Assembly: GCA_050250695.1 (NCBI GenBank)
Contig: JBFWOE010000005.1
Location: forward strand, 1-63,252
DNA: 63,252 bases
Source: Ga0077527 sp050250695
GTDB lineage: Bacteria > Pseudomonadota > Gammaproteobacteria > Burkholderiales > SG8-41
Direction: 5' to 3'
Part shown: one piece after another, positions 16,189 to 25,175 of the stretch
Position numbering within the stretch: position 1 is the first letter of the stretch
How the letters are laid out: each line of letters opens with the position of its first letter
Notes under the pieces: model-generated
The model's database searches: none
What the model saw: only the letters and a program-made list of their open reading frames with translations
What the model was told of the DNA's origin: nothing
Translations under genes and position numbers: made by a program

Positions 16189-16667
16189 TGCAGGCAGGCT
16201 TCGATCAGGGTGGTTTTTTTCAGCTGCGTCTGCGCATTGCATTTCAGGCAGGTCAGCGTGCCGGCACTGGTGATTTCGCCGGCGCTGTAGACCAGTGCGT
16301 CGTTGGCCCTGTCGGACAGGTTGAGCAAACCTTTACCGAACAGCCTGAACGCTGCAGCCGTTGCCGCCAGTGCGCCCGCGCCCAGTCGCGCCGGGTGGAA
16401 GCGTTCCTTCGCTTCCTCGCCCAGCTGTTCCATGTCCTTCGAGGTCTGTGCCATGTCGCGTTTCAGGTATTCGCGGAACTGCTTGCCCTGCTCGGCGCTG
16501 ATTTCGCCCAATGCCACCAAATTGTCGTGGGCGATGGTCATCGAGGCTTCCAGCGCCTCGCGGCCCTTGGCCTGGCTCGCTTCCATTGCTTCGCGAAAAC
16601 GGTTGACGTAGCGGTCGTACTGCGACTCGGCGCGTTCATTCGCCTGTTTTCCCTGTGTTTTTTCCAT
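16155..16667 (-). CDS. Coiled-coil protein with C-terminal zinc ribbon
   Basis: 170 residues. The first ~100 are charged helix (RFREAMEASQAKGREALEAS) resembling phasin-like or DUF1451-type stalks. The last ~35 carry CLKCNAQTQLKK and EACLQCGGTIYKK, four Cys that make a rubredoxin-like zinc ribbon. Function is unknown; proteins of this build are common in proteobacteria. The ATG at 16667 has AGAGGAGGA just upstream. It is divergent from the carboxypeptidase. Confidence 0.75.
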   Translation of the reverse strand: MEKTQGKQANERAESQYDRYVNRFREAMEASQAKGREALEASMTIAHDNLVALGEISAEQGKQFREYLKRDMAQTSKDMEQLGEEAKERFHPARLGAGALAATAAAFRLFGKGLLNLSDRANDALVYSAGEITSAGTLTCLKCNAQTQLKKTTLIEACLQCGGTIYKKGY

Positions 16668-16753
16668 GATGTCCTCCTCTGTTGCCGGTTGCGTTTCATT
16701 AAGTGTGACCGCAACATCCGGTGATGGTTCGCGGATCCGGTAAGCTTGGGGGC

Positions 16754-18247
16754 ATGAATGCAAGCACCACGCCGGCCTACGCCGAACTCACCCGCGTCTA
16801 CACGCGGCTCTACCGCTACAGCCACCTGTCATCCATCGTCGGCTGGGACCGCAACGCGATGATGCCGCCCAAGGGCAACGAAGCGCGCGCCGCCGCCGAG
16901 GCCGAACTCTCGGCGCTGATCCACCGCACGCGCACCGATCCGCGGCTCAAAACATGGATGGATGCGGCGGAACAGGAACCGCTGGACGAACTGGCCCGCG
17001 CCAACCTGCGCGAAATCCGACGCGACTGGCGCGATGCCAACGCGCTGCCTGAATCGCTGGTCGAGGCGAAGACGCTGGCCGGTGCGCGCTGCGAACACGC
17101 CTGGCGCAGCCAGCGTCCCGCCAACGACTGGAAGGGCTTTCTCGAAAATTTCCGCGAAGTGGTGAAACTGTCGCGCCAGGAGGCGCAGCTGCTGGCCGAC
17201 GACAGCGGGCTCACGCGCTACGACGCGCTGATGGACCGTTACGAGCCCGGGGTGCGTGCGGTGGACATCGACCGCATCTTCGGCGACGTCAGGACCTGGC
17301 TGCCGGAGCTGATCACGAAGGCGCAGGCGAAGCAGGCGGGCGAAACCGTGATCGCCCCTGCGGGCCCTTTCCCGGTGGCGGCGCAGCGCGCGCTGAACCG
17401 CGAGGTAATGACGCTGCTGGGTTTCGATTTTGCGGCGGGTCGCCTCGACGAGAGTGCGCATCCGTTCAGCGGCGGCGTACCCGAGGACGTGCGCCTGACG
17501 ACGCGTTACAGCGAAAACGATTTCACACGCAGCCTGCTCGGCACCATCCACGAAACGGGGCATGCGCGCTACGAACAGAACCTGCCGCGCGACTGGCTGG
17601 GTCAGCCGGTCGCCGCCGCGCGCTCCTTCGGCATCCACGAAAGCCAGAGCCTGTCCTTCGAAATGCAGCTTGCACGCAGCCGCGCTTTCGCCGGGGTGCT
17701 GGCGCCGCTGCTGCGCAAACATTTCGGCGGCCAGCCGGCATTTGATCCCGACAACCTCCATCGCCTGTGGACACGCGTGAAGCCGGGACTGATCCGCGTC
17801 GACGCCGACGAGGTGACCTACCCGGCGCACGTGATCCTGCGCTACGAAATCGAGCGCGCGCTGGTCGAGGGCGAGATCGAGCCCGACGACATCCCTGCGC
17901 TGTGGGATGAAAAGATGAAAACCCTGCTGGGACTCGACACCCGCGGCAACTACAAGGACGGCTGCCTGCAGGACGTGCACTGGACCGAGGGCGCATTCGG
18001 CTATTTCCCGAGTTACACACTGGGCGCGATGTACGCCGCCCAGTGGTTTGCGGCGATGCTGCGCGTAACGCCGGATCTCGATGCGCGCATTGCAGCGGGC
18101 GATGTTGCGCCGGTGTTCGAATGGATGCGCGACCATGTCTGGTCGCAGGCGAGCCGCTGGCCGATGCCGGAACTGGTGCGCCGCGCCAGCGGCGAAGCGC
18201 TGAACCCCCGGCATTTCCGCCAGCATCTGGAATCGCGATACCTGTAG
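16754..18247 (+). CDS. Carboxypeptidase M32 (Taq-type)
   Basis: 497 residues, the standard M32 length. The zinc site HETGH lies in LLGTIHETGHARYEQNLP, and the second-shell GIHESQSLSFE follows about 30 residues later with the third ligand Glu. The C-terminal DVHWTEGAFGYFPSYTLG is the family's highly conserved block. M32 enzymes are cytosolic metallocarboxypeptidases that trim C-terminal residues from peptides. The frame opens at 16721, but the ATG at 16754 begins the conserved sequence. The UGSC selenoprotein gene starts 64 bases downstream. Confidence 0.93.
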   Translation: MNASTTPAYAELTRVYTRLYRYSHLSSIVGWDRNAMMPPKGNEARAAAEAELSALIHRTRTDPRLKTWMDAAEQEPLDELARANLREIRRDWRDANALPESLVEAKTLAGARCEHAWRSQRPANDWKGFLENFREVVKLSRQEAQLLADDSGLTRYDALMDRYEPGVRAVDIDRIFGDVRTWLPELITKAQAKQAGETVIAPAGPFPVAAQRALNREVMTLLGFDFAAGRLDESAHPFSGGVPEDVRLTTRYSENDFTRSLLGTIHETGHARYEQNLPRDWLGQPVAAARSFGIHESQSLSFEMQLARSRAFAGVLAPLLRKHFGGQPAFDPDNLHRLWTRVKPGLIRVDADEVTYPAHVILRYEIERALVEGEIEPDDIPALWDEKMKTLLGLDTRGNYKDGCLQDVHWTEGAFGYFPSYTLGAMYAAQWFAAMLRVTPDLDARIAAGDVAPVFEWMRDHVWSQASRWPMPELVRRASGEALNPRHFRQHLESRYL

Positions 18248-18311
18248 CCGGTCAGCAGAATAAAATGAATCCGGTTCCCATCCCGGGACGCGGCAGCGGA
18301 GGACGCAAGCC

Positions 18312-19988
18312 ATGGAAAAGCTGGAAGTCGTGAGCCCGGCAGGACTGGCAGCGGTGGCCGCGTCGGGTGCCGCCCCCAGGCTTGCCGATCTCGATGGCAA
18401 AACGGTCGGCGAGTTCTGGAACGGCGTATTCAAGGGCGACATTACTTTTCCCGTCATCCGCAGGCTGCTGCAGTCGCGGTATCCGCATCTGCGGATCATT
18501 CCCTATACCGAATTCCCGCACGCCCATGGCAGCGACAATCCGGCGGAGCAGCGCGAGCGGGCCAGGCGCCTCGCCGCGCTGGCGAAGGAGAAAGGCTGCG
18601 ATGCGGTGATCTCCGGCAACGGGGCCTGAGGGACCTGCGCCCCGGCCGCGGCGCGGCCGGCATTCGAGGCTGAAAAAACCGGCGTCCCTGCAGTCGTGGT
18701 GACGACCACGGGCTTTTCCCCGCTGGCGCGTTTCACCGGCAAGGCGGGCGGGGTCGAGGATCTGCGCATCGCGGAATATCCGGGCCCCCTGGGCATACAC
18801 GACAGCGACCTGATTGCCCGCAATATCGAAGGCACGCTGATCCCGCAGATCGTTGAAGGCCTTACCCGCGCCGGCGCAGGCCCTGCCACGGGCGCGGCGG
18901 CGTGCAATGCGCAGGACAGCGTGTTTGCGGGGACCGCGGACGAAATCAACCGCCATTTCATCGACCGTGAGTGGAGTGACGGACTGCCCGTGGTTCCGCC
19001 GACGCCGGCGCGGATCGAACAGTGTCTCGCCCGCACCCGTCATGCGCCCGACGAAGTGATCGCCGTGCTGCCCCCCGCCAACCTTCAGGCCACGCCGCGC
19101 AACATCGCGGCCAACCTGGTGATGGCCGGCGGCGCGCCGGAGCACATGCCGCTGATGATTGCGGCGGTGCAGGCGCTGGGCGACGAACGCTGCAGCCTCA
19201 ACAACCTCGGCAGTTCATCCGGGATCATCCCCTACGTGCTGGCCAGCGGTCCGATCGTGCGGCAACTCGGCATCCAGCACGGTCCGCAGATGATCTCCCG
19301 GCCGCCGAATCCCGCCATCGGGCGCGCGGTCGGCCTGATCGTGAGGAACATCGCGGGTTTCCGTCCCGGCGCGAGCTACATGGGCACTTTCGGTTATCCG
19401 CTGGCATTTGCGTTTGCCGAGAGTCCCGATACCCCGTGGGAACCGTTCCACGTGAGCCAGGGCCTGGCCGCGGAAAGCAGCGCGGTGACCATCGGCGTCA
19501 CCAACAACTGGGGTTCATCGCCTGCGCCGTACGACACGCCCGACAAGGACGGCGCGCAGGTGGCGCTGGAGCTGCTGTGCCGAGAAGTCGTCAAGAAGAC
19601 GCGGCTGTTCAACTTCCCGGCAATCGGGCCGGATGCCGAACACGTGATGGTGACCATGCTGCTGTCGCCGCCGGTTGCGAAATCGCTGGCTGACGCCGGT
19701 TATTCGAAGGCCGACGTGCAGCGTTACATCCATGAACATGCGCGCATGCCGCTGCGCGATTTCGAATGGGTGCTCAAGTACACCGCCATCCTCCGCACGA
19801 CCCTGCAGGCAGAGGTCGAAAAGGGGATATATCCGCGGGAATTCCTCGGCGCGCCGGACGACATGGTCCGCGTGCTCTCGAGCCCGGACGTCGTGCACCT
19901 CGTCGTCTGCGGCGATCCCCACCGCAACCGGGTCATGGTCATGGAAGGCGGGCATACCCGGCCGACGACCCGGGTGGTGACGGGCTGA
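18312..19988 (+). CDS. UGSC-family selenoprotein, U-G-T-C motif (in-frame TGA, Sec106)
   Basis: An open frame runs from ATG 18312 to TGA 18627-18629, then on in the same phase to 19988. Read through, it is one 558-residue protein. The TGA lies in DAVISGNGA-U-GTCAPAAARP, giving U-G-T-C, a variant of the U-G-S-C motif that names this selenoprotein family. The N-terminal ~190 residues are the UGSC domain (YPHLRIIPYTEFPHAHG; PAVVVTTTGFSPLARFTGK). Residues ~210-558 are a second large domain I do not recognise (NNLGSSSGIIPYVLASGP; FRPGASYMGTFGYPLAFAF). A perfect 8-bp hairpin follows the TGA. GGAGGA at about 18298 is the ribosome site. The role is unknown to me; a selenol/thiol redox reaction is inferred from the U-x-x-C pair. 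Confidence 0.88.
18642..18660 (+). promoter_or_regulatory. Putative bacterial SECIS element of the UGSC gene
   Basis: CCGGCCGC (18642-18649) and GCGGCCGG (18653-18660) pair perfectly around the three-base loop GGC, whose first base is G. The loop starts after 20 nt from the TGA. Spacing, loop size and early G match the bacterial SECIS consensus and the other two candidates in this window. Confidence 0.7.
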
Positions 19989-20127
19989 TCGATCCTGTTC
20001 CGGTCTGTCTTCAGGAAGGACAGGCGCACCTCGTGATGAGCGGAGCGGTCAATTTCTGGCCGTACCCGGCAATGCGCGCTAAGATGGTTGCCCGGGGCGG
20101 TTCTGCCCGGCCTGTTCAGGGGGGCGC

Positions 20128-20331
20128 ATGGAAACACTCTACAAATGGCGGGTGCAGGAAAAAGACAGGCGCGGACGCCTGCGCTGGCGCCTGGTCAAGA
20201 CGCCGATGACGGAGGAGACCGCACGTTTCTGGGCAGCCAACAACCAGCGCGTCATAGAACGCATAGATGCGCCGGCGGCGGCACAAGGCATCGTCGGCGT
20301 GCCTGTGCAGGAGCGGCGGACCACGCAGTAA
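20128..20331 (+). CDS. Small hypothetical protein
   Basis: 67 residues, basic and Trp-rich at the N-terminus (METLYKWRVQEKDRRGRLRW), with EETARFWAANNQRVIERID in the middle. CAGGGGGGCGC precedes the ATG. It resembles small Burkholderiales proteins of unknown function; no domain is recognised. An AT-rich repeat lies between this gene and the next. Confidence 0.6.
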   Translation: METLYKWRVQEKDRRGRLRWRLVKTPMTEETARFWAANNQRVIERIDAPAAAQGIVGVPVQERRTTQ

Positions 20332-20388
20332 GCGCGTGGCTTCCTTGCCCGTTTCCGCAAGTTTTACTGTGGGAACATTAATAATATA

Positions 20389-20400
20389 AATAAAAACAAC
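20389..20400 (+). repeat. AT-rich intergenic motif, copy 3
   Basis: AATAAAAACAAC, preceded by a run of A/T from about 20377, between the 67-residue protein and the DUF3500 gene. It shares the AATAAAAACA core with the other copies. Confidence 0.5.
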
Positions 20401-20518
20401 AACTTGCATTGCATGTGCGATGTCAACGCCATGTCCGTTGACGCCGCAACGCGTTGCCCCGATGCTGATGGCGCGGTTGCATCATCCACGCGCTTCACCC
20501 ACGCATGAGGCAGACATC

Positions 20519-21685
20519 GTGAACAGAATAATTCCGGCTGCCGTCACCGCGCTGTTGGCCACTGCCGCCGTTGCCGCCGCGCTCGACGAATTCCGCGCAC
20601 CGGCCAGGCAGCGCGATGTGCCGGCAAGTTACTGGGAAGAACCCTACGTCGGCGTCACAGGCAACGGCCGGGTGGTGCCCGGCCTGTTCAGGCTTGCGCA
20701 GACCGGCGTGTCGACCGCACCGGTGCAGCAGGCCGCCGCTGCGTTTCTTGCCAGCCTTGACGACACGCAGCGCAAAAAAACCCTGTTTCCGGTCACCGAT
20801 GACGAATGGCGGCGCTGGGACAACCGCCATTTCCCGACGCGTCAGGGCACGGGTTTTTTCGAGATGAACGTGGTGCAGCGCGCGCTGGCCATTGAACTGA
20901 TGCGCGCCAGCCTCAGCGCCAAGGGGCTGCAGCAGACCCGCGACGTGATGAACCTCAACGGCACGCTCGCCGAACTCACCGGCAGGTTTGATGAATACGG
21001 CGAATGGTTCTACTGGATCAGCATCATGGGCGAGCCGTCGGCGACGCAGCCCTGGGGCTGGCAGCTCGACGGCCACCACGCGATCATCAATTATTTCGTG
21101 CTCGGCGACCAGGTGGTGATGACGCCGGTGTTCATGGGCTCGGAGCCGGTGAAGGCCGGCAGCGGGCGTTTCAGGGGCACCGAAATCATGCAGGCCGAGC
21201 AGGACAGGGGCCTGGCGCTGATGCGGTCGCTCAACGCGGCCCAGCAATCGGCGGCGCGCATCCGCAACGACAAAAGCGGCAGCGACCTGCTCGCCGACGC
21301 CTACAAGGACAATCTGGTGCTCGACTACGCCGGCATCCGCGCCACGGCGCTGAACACCGCGCAGCAGGCGCAGTTGCTCGGCATCATCGCCGAATACGTC
21401 AACAACATGAAGGAAGGCCACGCCAGGGTGAAGATGGCGGAAGTGCGCAAACACCTGGACGACACGTACTTCGGCTGGATCGGCGGCACCGGACCCGATG
21501 CGGTTTTTTATTACCGAATCCACAGCCCGGTGATCCTCATCGAATTCGACCACCAGCGGCCGATTGCCCTGGAGCGTTCAGGAAAACCGACGCGCAACCA
21601 CATCCACACCGTGGTGCGCACGCCCAACGGCAATGACTACGGCAAGGACCTGCTGCGGCAGCACCACCTCAAACACCGGCACTGA
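20519..21685 (+). CDS. DUF3500 family exported protein
   Basis: 388 residues. The GTG at 20519 follows GAGG and starts a signal peptide (IIPAAVTALLATAAVAAA). The mature part has the DUF3500 pattern: RKKTLFPVTDDEWRRWDN, then SIMGEPSATQPWGWQLDGHH and the C-terminal RNHIHTVVRTPNGNDYG. The family is widespread in environmental bacteria with no assigned reaction; conserved His and Asp suggest an extracytoplasmic hydrolase or binding protein, which is inference. The frame opens at 20420, but no signal would then be at the N-terminus. Confidence 0.85.
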   Translation: MNRIIPAAVTALLATAAVAAALDEFRAPARQRDVPASYWEEPYVGVTGNGRVVPGLFRLAQTGVSTAPVQQAAAAFLASLDDTQRKKTLFPVTDDEWRRWDNRHFPTRQGTGFFEMNVVQRALAIELMRASLSAKGLQQTRDVMNLNGTLAELTGRFDEYGEWFYWISIMGEPSATQPWGWQLDGHHAIINYFVLGDQVVMTPVFMGSEPVKAGSGRFRGTEIMQAEQDRGLALMRSLNAAQQSAARIRNDKSGSDLLADAYKDNLVLDYAGIRATALNTAQQAQLLGIIAEYVNNMKEGHARVKMAEVRKHLDDTYFGWIGGTGPDAVFYYRIHSPVILIEFDHQRPIALERSGKPTRNHIHTVVRTPNGNDYGKDLLRQHHLKHRH

Positions 21686-21733
21686 GCTGAGCCGGCCACC
21701 GCGCAACGTGGCCCGGCCGTCGGCGCTAAGCCC

Positions 21734-21817
21734 TTGACACACCAGGCATTCGGCGCAGATAGTATGCCTGTATGACACTTGTGTGACGGCTGTGCGGCAC
21801 CGTGCCGCACGGGTTTT
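21734..21817 (+). promoter_or_regulatory. Promoter plus structured leader before the M48-like gene
   Basis: TTGACA (21734-21739) and GATAGT (21758-21763) are 18 bases apart. Downstream, GTGCGGCA (21792-21799) pairs perfectly with TGCCGCAC (21803-21810) around CCG, and TTTT follows at 21814-21817. This looks like an attenuator-type hairpin in the leader. AGGAGG comes next at 21824-21829. Confidence 0.45.
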
Positions 21818-21836
21818 CTGGGCAGGAGGTTGCGCC

Positions 21837-22604
21837 ACGAAACACCTGCTGTACGTCATCCTGATCGCCATTCCCGGGTTTGCGGGGGGGCAGCCGCTGC
21901 TGGATTTCCGCACCGACCTGGCCTTTGATGCGAACACGGTGGCAGCGGTGGCCGATCGAACCTACCGCGCGCGCCTGCAGGCACTGGCCGCGGACGGACG
22001 CCTGGACCGGGATCCGGCACTGCTCGCCCGCCTGCGCACCCTCGTCGAGAAACTGCAGCCGGCGATCCGCTACGAACGCCCGGATGTCGCCGCAATCGAT
22101 TGGGAAATCCATACCTGCCGGCGCTGCGGTGAGAATGCCTCGGCCATGGCCGGGGGCAAACTGCTGGTCGGCGAAGAATTCATCGCCGGACTGGCATTCA
22201 CCGATGACGAACTCGGATACGTGCTGGCGCACGAGGTGGCGCACGTGCTCGCCGAACACACGCGCGAATTTGCGACAGCCGCGCGGTTTTTCGTGGACCA
22301 CGGCCGCTACCGGCACTACGAAGACATCCAGAACGAACTCGACGAAAGTTTTGTCGTCAACCTGCGCATGGCACCGGTCTACGCGCTGCAGGAACTCGAA
22401 GCCGACTACATCGGATACATCCTCGGCGCGCGCAGCGGATTCCAGCCCGAGGCCATGTTGCGGATGATGCGCAAGATGCTTGCCGACGGACCCCAGGGGT
22501 TTTCGCGGCATCCGGACGCAGGCGAACGGATCAGGCGCCTGGAAGCGATGCTGCAGGCCGCTCATCGCATCCGCGACATGCATTTTCCTGCACGCGGACG
22601 CTGA
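21837..22604 (+). CDS. M48-type metalloprotease-like protein
   Basis: 256 residues if started at the ACG at 21837; the frame is open from a GTG at 21783. HEVAHVLAEH is the zinc HExxH, and ELEADYIG about 60 residues later supplies the third ligand, the M48 arrangement. A hydrophobic N-terminal segment (HLLYVILIAIPGFAGG) would export it. CRRCGEN before the active site may bind metal or form a disulfide. The perfect AGGAGG lies 7 bases before the ACG, whereas GTG 21783 has no ribosome site, so the start may be a rare ACG or a mutated ATG. It ends 10 bases before a convergent gene. Confidence 0.75.
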   Translation, partial: TKHLLYVILIAIPGFAGGQPLLDFRTDLAFDANTVAAVADRTYRARLQALAADGRLDRDPALLARLRTLVEKLQPAIRYERPDVAAIDWEIHTCRRCGENASAMAGGKLLVGEEFIAGLAFTDDELGYVLAHEVAHVLAEHTREFATAARFFVDHGRYRHYEDIQNELDESFVVNLRMAPVYALQELEADYIGYILGARSGFQPEAMLRMMRKMLADGPQGFSRHPDAGERIRRLEAMLQAAHRIRDMHFPARGR

Positions 22605-22614
22605 ATCCGCTCCG

Positions 22615-23061
22615 TCAAGCCTTCGCCCGCGAACGCGCGAGCATGCACTGGGTATTGTGCACGTGCAGCAGGTGCGCGATCTTGCGCACGAAATGATCCT
22701 CGTAGGGATCGAGCGGATGGTGGGCGTAGGCGATGTGCCACAGGTGCTCGATCAGCGCCACGCGCTGCGCCATCGAAAAATCGCGCTTGATCACCGCCAC
22801 CTGCGCATAGTACGAGGTGAGCTGTCCGCCCTTGCCACGGGCTTCGTTGAGCAGAGCCGAACATTCCGCGGAGCCGAGTCCGCAGAGGTCGGCCAGCGCG
22901 CGTTCCGCCGCTGCATATTCCGCAGGGTGTGATTCGAGATCGACGCGCGTGGATTCGTGAAGCAGTGCGGCGATAGCGAGCTGCAGGTGGCGGCGTTCGA
23001 ATCCGGGTCTGGCATCCTCGCCGCCGGCATCGTCGAACAGGCGTTTCAGGGTTCTGAACAT
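22615..23061 (-). CDS. TerB-like (DjlA/tellurite-resistance fold) protein
   Basis: 148 residues, helical. RRHLQLAIAALLHESTRVD is the TerB first helix with its acidic end. FSMAQRVALIEHLWHIAYA and DPYEDHFVRKIAHLLHV repeat the pattern, ending with the E/D-HxxRKIA segment typical of the family. TerB-fold proteins bind metal or other proteins; no ter cluster surrounds this gene, so a stress role cannot be read. It is convergent with the M48-like gene. Confidence 0.8.
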   Translation of the reverse strand: MFRTLKRLFDDAGGEDARPGFERRHLQLAIAALLHESTRVDLESHPAEYAAAERALADLCGLGSAECSALLNEARGKGGQLTSYYAQVAVIKRDFSMAQRVALIEHLWHIAYAHHPLDPYEDHFVRKIAHLLHVHNTQCMLARSRAKA

Positions 23062-23274
23062 GATGATCGAGCGTCATTGTAATCATTGATGAACCGGTCC
23101 GGCGCTGCAGGGCGCCGAAATTCCCGCAGGAGATTCATTTTTCCGTTCACGCGTCGTTCCTGTAACGAATGTTTACAAAATGCCGTGCAACGCGGCTGCA
23201 CCTGCCGCGTTCTCAGGAACAGGGCCGGCTTTTCCAGACGGACCCGCAACCGACAAACCTGACGGAGAGACCAA

Positions 23275-23793
23275 ATGAACAGACTGATACTGGGTACATT
23301 GATTGCAGCCGGAATCGCCGCTGCCGTGCCTTCGGCCATGGCGCAGCCGGCCGAACCGGCGCAGGGCCGCCAGGCGCAACGCCACGATCACGGCAAACAG
23401 GCGTTCCGCCTGCCCGGTGAGCGCGTCGAAGCGCGCCTGGCCTACATCAAGACGGCGCTGAAAATCACCGATGCGCAGCAGGCGCAATGGGACGCCTTCG
23501 CCGGTGTGATGCGCAGGCAGGCCGCCGAGGCCGATGCACGGATCAAGGCGCACCGCGAAAAAATGGCCGCGGGCGGCGAGCACAAGCGCCCGAACGCGAT
23601 TGAACGGCTGGAGCGCCGCCAGGCGTTCATGGCTACGGCGTCGAAGCGCATCGGTGAACGGCTTGCCGTGCAGAAACCGCTTTACGCGGCTCTGTCGCCC
23701 GAGCAGCAGCAGGTCGCCGACCGCCTGTTCGCGGGGCGCGGCGGCAAACACGGCGGCCGCGGCGGCCGTCATGGCGGGCAAGGCAGGGCTTAG
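23275..23793 (+). CDS. Periplasmic Spy/CpxP-like LTxxQ protein
   Basis: 172 residues. The signal peptide (residues 1-23, IPSAMAQ-like cleavage near AMAQPAEP) is followed by a helical domain with two LTxxQ-type motifs: KITDAQQAQWDAF and ALSPEQQQVADRLF. Spy/CpxP proteins are small periplasmic chaperones. The C-terminus is Gly/His-rich (GGKHGGRGGRHGG) and could bind metal. GGAGAGA precedes the ATG. A strong terminator follows. Confidence 0.85.
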   Translation: MNRLILGTLIAAGIAAAVPSAMAQPAEPAQGRQAQRHDHGKQAFRLPGERVEARLAYIKTALKITDAQQAQWDAFAGVMRRQAAEADARIKAHREKMAAGGEHKRPNAIERLERRQAFMATASKRIGERLAVQKPLYAALSPEQQQVADRLFAGRGGKHGGRGGRHGGQGRA

Positions 23794-23812
23794 ATCTGCT
23801 GTCGTCTTAAGG

Positions 23813-23841
23813 CGGGGTCGGCGCAGGCCGGCCCCGTTTTT
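23813..23841 (+). terminator. Rho-independent terminator after the Spy-like gene
   Basis: CGGGGTCGGC (23813-23822) pairs with GCCGGCCCCG (23827-23836; one T-G) around GCAG, and TTTTT follows. It lies 20 bases after the stop. Confidence 0.8.
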
Positions 23842-23937
23842 CCGGCACTAACAAACTCTTACAAACAAACAGGAGACGCACGCCTCCCGCTGCATGTCCA
23901 ATAGGCAAAAGCAAACCATAGCAAGGAGGAAGCGATC

Positions 23938-24147
23938 ATGAACATCCCGCTCAAGGCAGCACTCGTCGCATCGGCGCTGGTGACGCTCGGCGGTTGCGTT
24001 GCGGTGCCGGCCCATCCGGTGCACTACGAACCGGCGCCGGTGTACTACGGTTATCCGGCGTATTACGGACCTTCCATCAGTCTCGGCATCCACGGCGGTC
24101 GCCACGGGCATTATCACGGCGGACGGCGCGGCCACCGGCACCGCTGA
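23938..24147 (+). CDS. Small lipoprotein, Tyr/His/Gly-rich
   Basis: 69 residues. The signal ends in VTLGGC, a lipobox. The mature part is repetitive (YEPAPVYYGYPAYYGP, then GRHGHYHGGRRGHRHR), a His-rich tail that could chelate metal. AAGGAGGAAG precedes the ATG. The next gene encodes another Tyr/Pro/His-rich exported protein 46 bases on, so the pair is probably one envelope operon. Function is not known. Confidence 0.7.
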   Translation: MNIPLKAALVASALVTLGGCVAVPAHPVHYEPAPVYYGYPAYYGPSISLGIHGGRHGHYHGGRRGHRHR

Positions 24148-24193
24148 GCGCGGGCCACGAATGCGAGGCTGAACCTTGAAAGGAGCACGGACC

Positions 24194-25144
24194 ATGCGCT
24201 ATGCACTTATTGCATTGTCGCTGCTGTTCGGCACCGCGACACCGGCAGCTGCCGGCGTTGGCGTTTCGATCAGCGGCGTGAGCATCGGCATTCACGTGCC
24301 GGCATACCCGGTACTGGTGCCGGTGCCCGGCTACCCGGTGTATTACGCACCGCAGGTCCACGCCAACTATTTTTTCTACGACGGCTACTACTGGCTCTAC
24401 CACGATGACAGCTGGTACGTCAGCGACTGGTACAACGGCCCGTGGGATCGGGTCGGTCCGGACGATGTGCCGCTGTTCGTGCTGCGCGTGCCGGTGCGTT
24501 ACTATCCCGCGCCGCCGCTGTTCTTCCACGGCTGGTACCTGGATGCGCCGCCGCTGTGGCATGTCCACTGGGGCCATCGCTGGACGCGGCACTACCATGG
24601 CTGGGAGCGCTGGGATCCTCGCGTGGTGTACGCGCCCGCGCCGCTGCCGTATTACCAGCGCCACTATGCCGGCGCGCATTACCCGCGCGGCGAACACCGC
24701 CGGCTGATCCGTCGCGAGCATTACCGTTACCGTCCGCACGACATCGCGGTGCGCCGGCATGACCAGCAGCGCGCGCCGCAACCCGCGAGACGCGAACACG
24801 AAACTTTTTCCTCGCAGCCGCGGCAGCAGGTCGCTCCCCGTTACAACAGTCCGGCCGTGTCGCAGCAAAGGCTGCAGTCGCGGCAGGAAACGGAGCGTCG
24901 CAGCCAGGCGTTTTCGCAACCGCAACCACGAACGCAACCACGAACGCAACCGCAGCGTCAGCCACGGCCCCAGGTCGCCGCTGCGGTCCGGCCCCGGGGC
25001 GAAGCGATGCAGCGGCCGCCCGCGATGGACGGGCTGCGCAGCCATGTCCACACGGCTGCAGGCGCACTCAACGGCAATGATTACGACAGGGGACGGTTAC
25101 GGCAGCGACATGCTGGGCATGAGCGCGCAGGGAAGCGCCATTGA
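24194..25144 (+). CDS. Exported Tyr/His/Pro-rich protein with Arg/Gln-rich tail
   Basis: 316 residues with a signal peptide (residues 1-20, ending TPAAAG). Residues 35-165 are aromatic-rich with Tyr/Trp/His repeats (YFFYDGYYWLYHDDSWYVSD). The C-terminal third is Arg/Gln/Pro low complexity with the tandem unit QPRT (PQPRTQPRTQPQRQPRPQ). GAAAGGAGC precedes the ATG at 24194. Similar proteins occur in Burkholderiales without a known role. The extreme C-terminus overlaps short frames and may have drifted. Confidence 0.65.
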   Translation: MRYALIALSLLFGTATPAAAGVGVSISGVSIGIHVPAYPVLVPVPGYPVYYAPQVHANYFFYDGYYWLYHDDSWYVSDWYNGPWDRVGPDDVPLFVLRVPVRYYPAPPLFFHGWYLDAPPLWHVHWGHRWTRHYHGWERWDPRVVYAPAPLPYYQRHYAGAHYPRGEHRRLIRREHYRYRPHDIAVRRHDQQRAPQPARREHETFSSQPRQQVAPRYNSPAVSQQRLQSRQETERRSQAFSQPQPRTQPRTQPQRQPRPQVAAAVRPRGEAMQRPPAMDGLRSHVHTAAGALNGNDYDRGRLRQRHAGHERAGKRH

Positions 25145-25175
25145 TCTGCAGCGCATGCGGGCCTTGCGGGTTGAG

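Noticed and set aside
24920..24975. Tandem short repeat in the Arg/Gln-rich tail as a mobile or regulatory repeat
   Set aside because: It is an in-frame coding repeat (QPRT units) of the exported protein.
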